From an uncultured Verrucomicrobiota bacterium (GTDB lineage: Bacteria; Verrucomicrobiota; Verrucomicrobiia; Limisphaerales; UBA9464), in the NCBI GenBank assembly GCA_903821635.1, contig CAIJLV010000146.1:1-43892 (forward strand): DNA of 43,892 nt, written 5' to 3'. The position numbers were made by a program, and so were the translations under genes. The stretch's first letter is position 1. Every line of letters begins with the position of its first letter. Below the pieces are notes generated by a model that ran no database searches, was not told where the DNA came from, and worked only from the letters and a program-made list of their open reading frames with translations. Below are positions 37,401-43,795 of this stretch, piece by piece.

Positions 37401-37783
37401 AAGACGGCGGGGTGGTGGCCCTGCTGGTGGATCGCCCGCCCGTGGCCACCCGGGTGCCCACGGAATTCTGCGGGCGCCCCTTTCACGTCAGCATCGCCGC
37501 GGCGGAACTCGCCCGGGCCACCGGTTGCGTGGTGCTGCCGGTTTTTGTGATCCGCGCAGCCAACGGTTACCAAGCCCACGCCTTGCCGCCGTTGGCCTAC
37601 GATCGTCGTGAACTCGGCTCCCGCGGCAAGCGCGCCGAATTCGCCGGCCAAATCTTGCGGGTATTTGAACCGGCAGTCCGACAATTTGCCGCCCAATGGT
37701 TTCATTTTGTGCCCATCTGGGCGCCTCCCACCGAATCGAAAACCGAGCCGCCTGGGGGGCAGGAAACGAAGGTCGAAGCATGA
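34481..37783 (+). CDS. MMPL/RND-type exporter fused to an LpxL-type acyltransferase
   Basis: One uninterrupted 1100-residue protein with two functional parts. Residues 1-780 are an MMPL/RND-type exporter: a first helix (5-20), a periplasmic loop (about 25-245), a block of membrane helices (about 247-400, 'LLGLAVDYGLVGYQEA'), a second loop (about 430-640) and a second helix block (about 645-785, 'LLGSSVDSTIHVQLAL'). Residues about 800-1090 are a lysophospholipid/lipid A acyltransferase domain with the HX4E motif His911-LGNW-Glu916. In aryl-polyene and flexirubin clusters these are normally separate genes, both needed to lipid-anchor and move the product. Fusion suggests acylation and export are coupled at the membrane. 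The stop overlaps the LolA-like start (ATGA). Confidence 0.9.
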   Translation: MNRRWLWLLLAFPLLTGLARLRFDADVLNLLPTEVPAVRGLQWHQRYFATSQTLLLTLRGAEPEAVATAAQELAHTLARASNLVQSVRWQPPGLERPADAVENLAWLWQQRPPAELAQLAARLHDEPLRQQLNETRATLAHSFAPQELARASYDPLGLTELTTALPGAGFDPGQGVFVGDEGHFRVLHLEPANPAMNYREAAGWLEAVRHQVARTVGGTALQVAYTGGPAFLAEIANGMEADLRNSVLTTLAVIAGLFWLAHRSLRPLLCLLGALAVTLAGTLALGGLCFGTLNVVSAGFAAVLLGLAVDYGLVGYQEARAQPGDSLPQLRRRIARGVGWSAATTAGTFFLLRFAGLPGLAQLGALTAMGLLLGAVVMLYGFLPLALGSRKSAAARPASVVPLAHPAPVPTLWPTGVVVVIALGVLAVRGLPPATASAEPLRPRNSPAYAAMGSLQRGLGQTNDTIWLLFRAPTPAAVAQQLRATENQLRAAQTEGRVSAFTLPNLFWPQPTNAAANRALIRELGARAESIRQTALAAGFTADSLALAAGVFAAWQRESAAASDSPQWPTNATARWLTAQFSARTPNGDWLALGAVTPSPSGVGLGPLPAGVIATSWERLGQELLARIAHRVGWLTALLTAGLVGSLWFAFRRWSEVWLSLAGLALSFLLLLAAMAAFGASWNLLNLVAIPVLLGSSVDSTIHVQLALRRTGGDSAALWRSIGRALLLCAGANVAGFGSLAGSNNAGLASLDLVCAGGVVAVFGVTMGLLPAWWRRAGHRSELAETEAEADPGPSNLYRAGPWRLASRLARGLPRGLCRQLARGGVWLYAGLRPERLAVVVDNLRPFAGPDPAAARRLARANFREFADKLADLWRFEAGADVGALITPGTGWEHLTRATQTGRGVLLVTPHLGNWEFGAVLLQRQGISPLVLTAPEPGGTFTTERAGARARHGIETLVVGADPFAFVQAIRRLQDGGVVALLVDRPPVATRVPTEFCGRPFHVSIAAAELARATGCVVLPVFVIRAANGYQAHALPPLAYDRRELGSRGKRAEFAGQILRVFEPAVRQFAAQWFHFVPIWAPPTESKTEPPGGQETKVEA

Positions 37784-38511
37784 AGTCGCAACGCCCCGCG
37801 CCACGGCCTAACCGCGCCCCGCCGTCCACCGCCCGCCGCCCGTGGGCCGCGGGCATCGCAGGCTTGGCGCTCTTCTCGCGCCTCGGCGCGGACGCCGCGG
37901 AACCGGATCCGCTCGTCGCTCGTTGGCTCGCCAGCGCCACCAACTTGACGTCGTGGACCGCGGGCTTCACCCAGACGCGGCACCTCAAGGCGCTGACGCA
38001 ACCCCTGACCACAACCGGCCAAGTTTGGTTTGCGGCGCCGGCCCGCTTCCGCTGGGAACTGGGCCAACCCGCGCAGTCGATCGTGCTCCGCGAGGGTGAC
38101 GAACTGCTCGTGCTCTCGCCCCGGCTCAAGCGGGCTGAGCGTTACCATTTGGCCGCCTCGGCACCGGGACCGCTCCGGGATGCGCTCGCCCTGCTCGACA
38201 CCGGCTTTCCGCGCTCAGCCGCCGAATTTCATGGCCGCTTCGACTTGCTGGGCCTCGTGACGAACGAAAACAGCTACGGCTTTCGCCTGCGTCCCCGCGC
38301 CGCCGCGGCCCGCCGGTTACTGCCCGAACTGCGCCTCGAAGCCGACCGCAACGACCTGCACCTCACCGCCACGGAGCTCACCTTTGCCGATGGCTCGCGG
38401 CTGCGGAACGATTTCACCAACGCGGTCGCAAATCAGCCGCCGGCAGTCGCCCTGTTCACGACCAACCTCGACGCGTCGTGGAAGCTCTCCCCACCGCCGA
38501 CCGCGAAATGA
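37780..38511 (+). CDS. LolA-like outer-membrane lipoprotein carrier
   Basis: A 243-residue exported protein of the LolA/LolB-like fold. A basic N-terminal extension (1-20) precedes the hydrophobic signal (about 22-40, cleavage near ADA). The mature part shows the pattern of the family: 'SWTAGFTQTRHLKAL', then 'GQVWFAAPARFRWEL' and 'LLVLSPRLKRAERYHL'. LolA proteins carry lipidated molecules across the periplasm. Specialised copies occur in aryl-polyene clusters, where they are thought to carry the lipid-linked polyene from the exporter to the outer membrane. ATG 37780 overlaps the previous stop, and its own stop overlaps the next start, both as ATGA. Confidence 0.88.
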   Translation: MKSQRPAPRPNRAPPSTARRPWAAGIAGLALFSRLGADAAEPDPLVARWLASATNLTSWTAGFTQTRHLKALTQPLTTTGQVWFAAPARFRWELGQPAQSIVLREGDELLVLSPRLKRAERYHLAASAPGPLRDALALLDTGFPRSAAEFHGRFDLLGLVTNENSYGFRLRPRAAAARRLLPELRLEADRNDLHLTATELTFADGSRLRNDFTNAVANQPPAVALFTTNLDASWKLSPPPTAK

Positions 38512-38942
38512 ACCTACCCGATCAACAGCCCCTGACGACCCTGCCGCATGGTCCGGAATTCCGCTTCGTCGACCGCTTGCTAGCCTTTGAACCCGGGGTG
38601 AGCGGGACCGCCGAATTCACGCTCCGCGGCGACGAACCGTTTCTCCGCGGACATTTCCCCGGCGAACCGCTGCTGCCCGGCGTGCTGCTCGTCGAAGCCG
38701 CCGCCCAGTTGGCCGGCTTGGTCGCGCAGAGTGACCCGACGATTCCCCCGCTGTCAGGGCTCAAACTCACGGCCATTCGCGCAGCGAAAATCCTCGGTTC
38801 CGCCCGGCCGGGTGAAACCGTGACGCTGCACGCGCGGGTGACCGGCCGGATGGGCAATCTGGTGCAAGCTCAAGCCACCGCGACCGTCCGCGGCACGTTG
38901 GTCTTGCAGTGCGAGGTGACGCTGGCCGGAACCGCCGGGTGA
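38508..38942 (+). CDS. FabZ-like 3-hydroxyacyl-ACP dehydratase
   Basis: A 144-residue hot-dog protein. The active-site segment reads RGHFPGEPLLPGVLLVEAAAQ, with catalytic His49 (GHFPG) and Glu63 (VEAAAQ) at the normal spacing. FabZ-type enzymes remove water from 3-hydroxyacyl chains on acyl carrier protein; in polyene clusters repeated rounds give the conjugated double bonds. Housekeeping FabZ is usually in the lpx/fab operon, so a copy coupled to an MMPL exporter and LolA points to a dedicated pathway. The start overlaps the LolA stop by ATGA. The gene ends this coupled series; 42 bases later the AMP-ligase converges from the other strand. Confidence 0.9.
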   Translation: MNLPDQQPLTTLPHGPEFRFVDRLLAFEPGVSGTAEFTLRGDEPFLRGHFPGEPLLPGVLLVEAAAQLAGLVAQSDPTIPPLSGLKLTAIRAAKILGSARPGETVTLHARVTGRMGNLVQAQATATVRGTLVLQCEVTLAGTAG

Positions 38943-38984
38943 CCGCTTGGAACTAGCGAACTCGCCCGCCAAAGCGGCGCGACG

Positions 38985-40256
38985 TCACGTCCCGGACTGC
39001 GGGCCGCCCAACAACCGCTCCCGCCAAACGCGCCGGGAAAGTTTGCCGCGTCCGTCCGGCGCGAGGTTAGCCACAAACCACCATCGACGCGGTAATTGCC
39101 AAGCCGGCAACTGCGCCTGGAGGTGGGCTCGCAGGGCGGCTTCGTTCACCTCGGTTTTTCGCACGACGGCGATCCCCACCGCTTCGCCCCGGGCGGCTTC
39201 GTCGGGCACCGCAAAGGCGAGACAGTCGGCTACGGCGACATGCCGGAGCAGTTCCGCCTCGATGGCGTCAGGGGCGACTTTGCGGCCGGCCACGTTGATG
39301 AAGTCCGTCGCGCGCCCCTGCAACCGGACCGCGCCGCAAGCATCCACCGCCACCACATCTCCCGAGACAAAACGCCCGGCGCCGAGCCGTTCGTCGGGGT
39401 CAGGCCAGTAGCCGCTGCCGACGGCTGGACTGGTCACCACGAGGCAACCGTCGGCACTGCGTTCGAGCTGGACTCCAACCAGCGCCGTGCCGACCCAATC
39501 AGCCTCGGTCCGCGGCTCCTCGGTCCGGTCGTAGGCGATGCCACCACATTCAGAAGCGCCGAGGAAGTTGTGCAACTTCAGGCCGCGTTCGCGGAAAACG
39601 GTTTGCTCTAGGCCGAGCGGGAGGGGAGCGCCTGCCGAAATCGCGAGCCGGACTCCTGCGGGAATGGCCCCCGCCGCCTGCCACGTCCGCCAAAGCGCGG
39701 GCACCGCAGGTAGAGTGAGGTCGGTGGCCGACAGCGCCGCCGTCTGGACCGCAGCGGGCAGCGCACTGGGCCCCAGAAGCAGCGGAATGCCCTGTAGCAG
39801 GAGCGGCGTGACCAGGCTTGAAAAGCCGTAGCTGTGCGCGAGCGAGATGACCCCGAGGTTGGGCCAATCGGGCCGCAAGCCCATGGTGCGAACGATCTGA
39901 TCAGCATCAGCCGCCAGTTGGGCGGGAGTAAACCCGACCACCTTGGCCCCGGCCGTGGTGCCAGAGGTCAACTTGAGATGCCGGATGCCCGCCGGCAGCG
40001 GCGGCACGACCGGAACCGTTTGGCCGGCTTCGAGCGGGCACACGACGGCGCCGGCCCGCCACGCACGGAGGACGCCGAGGACAAAATCGACACCCAGACC
40101 ACGCGGACACGCAAAACCGCCTTCCAAGACCACCGACTCGCGATCAGCAAGGGCCGCCAGTTCGGTGAAGGACCAGGAAAAATTCAACGCGCCGTCGTGC
40201 AACGCCCGGGTATTCCCGTGCGTCGCGACGATTTGGCGCCAGCGTTCCTCAAGCAT
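38985..40256 (-). CDS. AMP-dependent acyl/aryl ligase (ANL superfamily)
   Basis: A 423-residue adenylate-forming enzyme, short for the family (usually 500-600), as in the compact ligases of aryl-polyene clusters. The AMP-binding loop LTSGTTAGAK is at 96-105. 'NFLGASECGGIAYD' carries the aromatic-Glu adenine-binding turn, 'VSGDVVAVD' the ribose-binding Asp, and 'GRATDFINVAGRKVAP' the hinge. Lys405 in DGRGKLSRR is the catalytic lysine of the C-terminal lid. It probably loads an aromatic or fatty acid onto a carrier protein or CoA. ATG 40256 is preferred to an upstream TTG at 40295. It is divergent from the lipoprotein gene at 40301, with 44 bases between the two starts. Confidence 0.9.
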   Translation of the reverse strand: MLEERWRQIVATHGNTRALHDGALNFSWSFTELAALADRESVVLEGGFACPRGLGVDFVLGVLRAWRAGAVVCPLEAGQTVPVVPPLPAGIRHLKLTSGTTAGAKVVGFTPAQLAADADQIVRTMGLRPDWPNLGVISLAHSYGFSSLVTPLLLQGIPLLLGPSALPAAVQTAALSATDLTLPAVPALWRTWQAAGAIPAGVRLAISAGAPLPLGLEQTVFRERGLKLHNFLGASECGGIAYDRTEEPRTEADWVGTALVGVQLERSADGCLVVTSPAVGSGYWPDPDERLGAGRFVSGDVVAVDACGAVRLQGRATDFINVAGRKVAPDAIEAELLRHVAVADCLAFAVPDEAARGEAVGIAVVRKTEVNEAALRAHLQAQLPAWQLPRRWWFVANLAPDGRGKLSRRVWRERLLGGPQSGT

Positions 40257-40300
40257 TGCGGCGCGTGTTTGCCCGTCGGTAGCGTCGGCGTGCAAGCCGA

Positions 40301-41122
40301 ATGCTCCGTTGCCTGTTCAAATCGCCGTGGCCCGCCCTCGTTCTCCGCCGGTTGGTGGTGCTCGTCGGGCTGGTTTTGTTGACCGGGTGCATCCACCAAG
40401 ACGTAACCCCGGGCCGGCCGTTCCGGTTTCCCGCCGACACGCTGAGTCTCACCAACGAAACCGCGTGGGTTTACGCGCGGGACCCCGTGACCGGCGAGCA
40501 ACGGCACACGCCGCGGCAACCGCCCCCCACCTACGCGCTCCGCTGCTTTGTAGTCGCCCGCACGGCCAAACAATTTCACGCGCACGCTGAATTTCGCCCG
40601 GAACTCCCGGCCGTGACCGCGCGGGAATACCGCCGCCACCTGCGGGCGGTGCTCGCCCGGAGCCCACGTCGGCGCAGCGAACCGGCCCAGCGGGTGGTGA
40701 TCCCGGGCTTTGCCGACCTCCACTCCTTCAGTGCCGCTTGGGTCGAACTGTTTCAAGCCGAAGCCGGCGGAGCGTGGCTCAGCTACGCCCAACGCGGCAA
40801 TTGGCGGATGGTCTTGCCGTTTTCTCGCCGCGGCCAAAGGAACGAGGCGCAGCAACTGGCGGCGGCAATCAAGGCTGGCCGGGCGCCCGTGGTGCATGTC
40901 GTGGACTTTCCGCACCTGCGGATCAACCACGCGCTCCTGCCCTACGCCGTGACGGAAACCGACGCCGGGCTGCATTTCCTCGCCTACGATCCGAATCAAC
41001 CCGGGACGCCGCTGGAACTGAGCTTTGACCGGGCACGCCGCCGTTTTCAGCTCGCGGCCACGGCCTATTACATCGGCGGCGACGTGAATGCGTATACGGT
41101 TTACGACCGCGCTTGGCGTTAG
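40301..41122 (+). CDS. Lipoprotein with a possible cysteine-peptidase-like domain
   Basis: A 273-residue lipoprotein with signal segment ending LVLLTGC (Cys30). I do not recognise a named domain. The sequence suggests a papain/C39-like arrangement: Cys82 at the start of a helix ('LRCFVVARTAKQF'), His210 in 'RINHALLPYAV' at the start of a strand, and Asp230-Pro-Asn232 ('AYDPNQPG') about 20 residues later, in the order and spacing of a Cys-His-Asp/Asn site. The helical middle (100-195) includes 'GGAWLSYAQRGNWRMV'. If real, the domain would act at the outer face of the inner membrane or at the outer membrane. It is divergent from the AMP-ligase and convergent with the small membrane protein. Function is inference. 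Confidence 0.75.
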   Translation: MLRCLFKSPWPALVLRRLVVLVGLVLLTGCIHQDVTPGRPFRFPADTLSLTNETAWVYARDPVTGEQRHTPRQPPPTYALRCFVVARTAKQFHAHAEFRPELPAVTAREYRRHLRAVLARSPRRRSEPAQRVVIPGFADLHSFSAAWVELFQAEAGGAWLSYAQRGNWRMVLPFSRRGQRNEAQQLAAAIKAGRAPVVHVVDFPHLRINHALLPYAVTETDAGLHFLAYDPNQPGTPLELSFDRARRRFQLAATAYYIGGDVNAYTVYDRAWR

Positions 41123-41139
41123 CGCGGGGCCGGGACCGT

Positions 41140-41514
41140 CTAAGGTTCGGCCACGGCTCCGGGCCCCGCCGACTGCCAGTGCCGCCGCCACCGTTGCAAA
41201 CGCCGAAAGAACCACCCAAAGAAGATCGCCCCACAGCCGTTCACCCCGAGGGAATAACCCAGCTTGTAGGTCCGGCCGAGATTGTGCGCGGCGTAGATTT
41301 CCTGATCGTTTCCGGCCAACAAAGACGGCCACGCCAGCGGCATCAGCGCCCCGTGGAGCAGGCCGCGACCGAAGCCGGGCGGAGTTTGCCAGCGGGCGTC
41401 GGCCCGCAGGGTGGCGCCGACCAGCCAACCCAACAGCAACGCGCACGCCGCAGTGCCAACCCACCCGAGCAGCCGGCGACGCCAACGGCGGGCCTGTTCA
41501 GCGGTCAGCTTCAT
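41140..41514 (-). CDS. Small two-helix membrane protein
   Basis: A 124-residue inner-membrane protein. Basic start MKLTAEQARRWRRRL, helix one about residues 16-37 ('GWVGTAACALLLGWLVGATL'). A loop with 'GALMPLAWPSLLAGNDQEIY' may form a short re-entrant helix, followed by a second helix about 84-103 ('LGVNGCGAIFFGWFF') and a basic tail. The pattern 'PSLLAGND.EIYA..N.GR.Y.LGY.LGVN' recurs in small uncharacterised membrane proteins I recall from several phyla. The start codon lies inside the end of the glycosyltransferase gene (17-base overlap), so the two are translationally coupled and probably work together. Confidence 0.8.
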   Translation of the reverse strand: MKLTAEQARRWRRRLLGWVGTAACALLLGWLVGATLRADARWQTPPGFGRGLLHGALMPLAWPSLLAGNDQEIYAAHNLGRTYKLGYSLGVNGCGAIFFGWFFRRLQRWRRHWQSAGPGAVAEP

Positions 41515-42268
41515 GCAAGTGACGGGACGATGTTTTTCCCGCCCCGACCGGCGCAAGCTCCGAGTGAAGGCCCTTGGAGCGCGGGAGCGTCAGCGACTGC
41601 CGGCGGGCCGCCGAATACCAGCGCCACCACCGGAGGGTGTCCCGGAGCGGCGAAATTTTGCTGCGTTCAGCCCCGTAGCGAACCTGAATTTTCACCCAAC
41701 CGATCGGCCACCCCGCCCGGGCAAAAGCAACCACCATCTCGGACTCGATCTCAAACCGCTCAGACCGCAACTCCAGCGCCAGCAGCGTGGGCAGGTGCGC
41801 GAGCCGAAAGCCGCATTGCGAATCCGGCAACGGCACACCCACCAATTTAGAGAGCCGGCCGCTTAACCAATGATTGGTCGCCCGCCGCAGCCAAGGCATG
41901 AGTTCGGGCTGAAGCATGCGGTTGCCCACCACCAGACGAACCTCGGCAGTCGCCGCCTGCAACAAACTCGGAATATCCGTCGGCTCATGCTGGCCATCGC
42001 CATCCAGCAGCAGGACCCATTCGGCCCCCGCCAACGCCGCCTGCCGCCAACCCGCTGCGAGGGCGGCGCCTTTTCCTCGCGGTTCAGCCTGCCGCAGCAC
42101 GCGAGCCCCGGCCGCGGCGGCCAGCGCCCCGCTGTCGTCGGTGGACCCGTCATCCACGACCACCACCTGTGCCCCTTGCCGCCGCACGCCCCGCACCACG
42201 TCGGCAATTGTGCGCGCCTCGTTGAGACAAGGCACGACGGCCACCGTATTTTCAGGTGTGGGCAACAC
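41498..42268 (-). CDS. Family 2 glycosyltransferase (polyprenol-phosphate sugar transferase-like)
   Basis: A 256-residue GT2 enzyme with GT-A fold. It opens 'VAVVPCLNEARTIADVV', then 'VVVVDDGSTDD' (nucleotide-binding Asp) near residue 35, 'PRGKGAALAAG', and the metal-binding 'LLDGDGQHEPTD' near residue 90, followed by 'DSQCGFRL'. It lacks the C-terminal membrane helices of many dolichol-phosphate-mannose-type enzymes. Aryl-polyene clusters usually include a GT2 (often fused to an acyltransferase); here the acyltransferase is fused to the exporter instead. GTG 42268 is the likely start. The 198-base region to its right is shared with the divergent radical SAM gene. Confidence 0.9.
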   Translation of the reverse strand: MLPTPENTVAVVPCLNEARTIADVVRGVRRQGAQVVVVDDGSTDDSGALAAAAGARVLRQAEPRGKGAALAAGWRQAALAGAEWVLLLDGDGQHEPTDIPSLLQAATAEVRLVVGNRMLQPELMPWLRRATNHWLSGRLSKLVGVPLPDSQCGFRLAHLPTLLALELRSERFEIESEMVVAFARAGWPIGWVKIQVRYGAERSKISPLRDTLRWWRWYSAARRQSLTLPRSKGLHSELAPVGAGKTSSRHLHEADR

Positions 42269-42466
42269 GCCGCAGGCTCTGGTTCCGGCCCGCGGTTTGT
42301 CGAGGCTTTGCCGGGGGTAAGCCGAGGGCGGATTTTAGCCCGGCCCCACCCGGTTTTGGGCCCGCGCCAGCGAGTCGCTTACAGCCCGGCGAAACGCGCA
42401 ACCTTGCGCCGAGAGGGGCGGAACGATTACACCCGGCCCGTGCATAGCGGCTGGTTTCCCTCGATC

Positions 42467-43453
42467 ATGGACCTCGAAGCAAGGGGAGCCAACCAAGCGG
42501 CCTTGGAGACCCGGGCCGCCGCCGCGACCCGCCGCCAGTTCGGCCGGGAGGTTTTTGTCCGGGCGGTCGTGGAGGTCTCCAATTTCTGCCGGGAGAACTG
42601 CCACTACTGCGGGATGCGCCGCGACAACCGGGCGCTGGATCGCTTCCGCGCGCGGCATGACGAGTTGGCGGACCTGCTCATCCACCACCGCCCTGCCAGC
42701 ATCACCGACGTCAATATCCAGGCGGGCGAAGATCCGGTCGCCACGCGCGAAGTCGTCCTGCCGCTGGTGCGCACCCTGCGGCGGGAAACCTCACTCGGCG
42801 TGAGCGTGTGCCTGGGCACCTTGTCGCCGGAACTCAGCGGGGAATTGCACGCCGCCGGCGCCCGCACCTACATCATCAAATTTGAATTGGCCGATCCTGA
42901 GCTTTACGCGCAGTTGGAAGCTCCCGGCACGCTGGCAGAACGGGTCGCCACGATCCGCGGGCTCGCGGCCCAAGGCTGGCAGGTCAGTTCCGGATTCATC
43001 GCCGGCCTGCCGGGACAGGATGCCGCCGCCCTGCTCGGCAATTTCCGCTTGGCGGCGGAACTCCCGTTGATCGGTTGCAGCGTGAGCCCGTTCGTGCCGG
43101 GCGACGAAACTCGGCTCGCCACCGCGGCGGCATCCCCCCTGGACCTGACGCTCAATTGCATGGCCGCCCTCCGGTTGTTACGGCCGGACTGGATCATTCC
43201 CGCGGTAAGCGCGCTCAACTTGGCCGGACCGGGCGAAGGCTATCGGCGCGGCCTGCGGATGGGCGCTAATCTCTGCACGATCAACCTCACGCCCGAGGCC
43301 GTGCGCGGCAATTACCTGCTCTACAAGCGCGACCGGTTCATCATGAACGAGGAGCGCATCCTGACCGCCCTCGCCGCGGAGGGACTCAGCCCCGCGCGCA
43401 CCCGGATGGAGGATGCCAGGGCCGGGCTCACTGCGACCGCGACCGTTCGATGA
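42467..43453 (+). CDS. Radical SAM enzyme of the BioB/HydE/PylB group
   Basis: A 328-residue radical SAM protein. The iron-sulfur motif CRENCHYC gives Cys41, Cys45 and Cys48 (CX3CX2C), preceded by 'VFVRAVVEVSNF', the exact context of HydE/PylB/biotin-synthase-like enzymes. A full TIM barrel follows, with 'DVNIQAGED', 'YIIKFELADPELY', 'GFIAGLPGQD' and 'GLRMGANLCTINLTP'. The second cluster of HydE is not obvious. No hydrogenase maturation (hydF, hydG) or pyrrolysine genes are in the window, so a HydE or PylB role is unlikely and the product is unknown. ATG 42467 is used; GTG 42440 would add nine residues. The last 26 bases overlap the convergent lipoprotein gene. Confidence 0.88.
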   Translation: MDLEARGANQAALETRAAAATRRQFGREVFVRAVVEVSNFCRENCHYCGMRRDNRALDRFRARHDELADLLIHHRPASITDVNIQAGEDPVATREVVLPLVRTLRRETSLGVSVCLGTLSPELSGELHAAGARTYIIKFELADPELYAQLEAPGTLAERVATIRGLAAQGWQVSSGFIAGLPGQDAAALLGNFRLAAELPLIGCSVSPFVPGDETRLATAAASPLDLTLNCMAALRLLRPDWIIPAVSALNLAGPGEGYRRGLRMGANLCTINLTPEAVRGNYLLYKRDRFIMNEERILTALAAEGLSPARTRMEDARAGLTATATVR

Positions 43454-43781
43454 GTTCGAGGTCAGCTTGGGCGCGGGCATCGCCGGCGTCGGCGCGCCGC
43501 AACAACTCGCGGGTCAAGGCCTGCGACGCCTGCTCCACCGTTTGCAACTGATCCGCTGACAAACCGGGAACGTGTTTGGCCGCCTGCAACGCGACCACGC
43601 CCTGCCCCAGATCGTTGGTCTGCGCCGCAGCGAGGGCCAACTGCACGACCGGCGGCACGGCCGCCTCGGAAAACGCCTGCTGAAGCTTGGCGAGGTCGGC
43701 TTGGGCATCGGGTTCCCGGCGACAGGCCGGAAGCACGGTAGCCGCCAAGACAAGGGGTAGAAATAAGCGGAGCACACGCAT
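43428..43781 (-). CDS. Small hypothetical lipoprotein, 117 aa
   Basis: A 117-residue lipoprotein with signal peptide MRVLRLFLPLVLAATVLPAC; the lipobox LPAC gives Cys20. The mature part is helical, Ala/Gln/Leu-rich and acidic, with heptad-like spacing, and looks like a short helical bundle. I do not recognise a family. It starts 14 bases after the stop of the partial gene at the window edge on the same strand, so the two probably share an operon. Its 3' end overlaps the radical SAM gene by 26 bases tail to tail. The frame upstream of ATG 43781 is open but overlaps the preceding gene and is not used. Confidence 0.75.
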   Translation of the reverse strand: MRVLRLFLPLVLAATVLPACRREPDAQADLAKLQQAFSEAAVPPVVQLALAAAQTNDLGQGVVALQAAKHVPGLSADQLQTVEQASQALTRELLRRADAGDARAQADLELIERSRSQ

Positions 43782-43795
43782 GACAGGCAGGTGGT

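Noticed and set aside
41870..42466. N-terminal extension of the radical SAM frame
   Set aside because: It runs antisense to the glycosyltransferase and is unlike the family; ATG 42467 gives a normal N-terminus.
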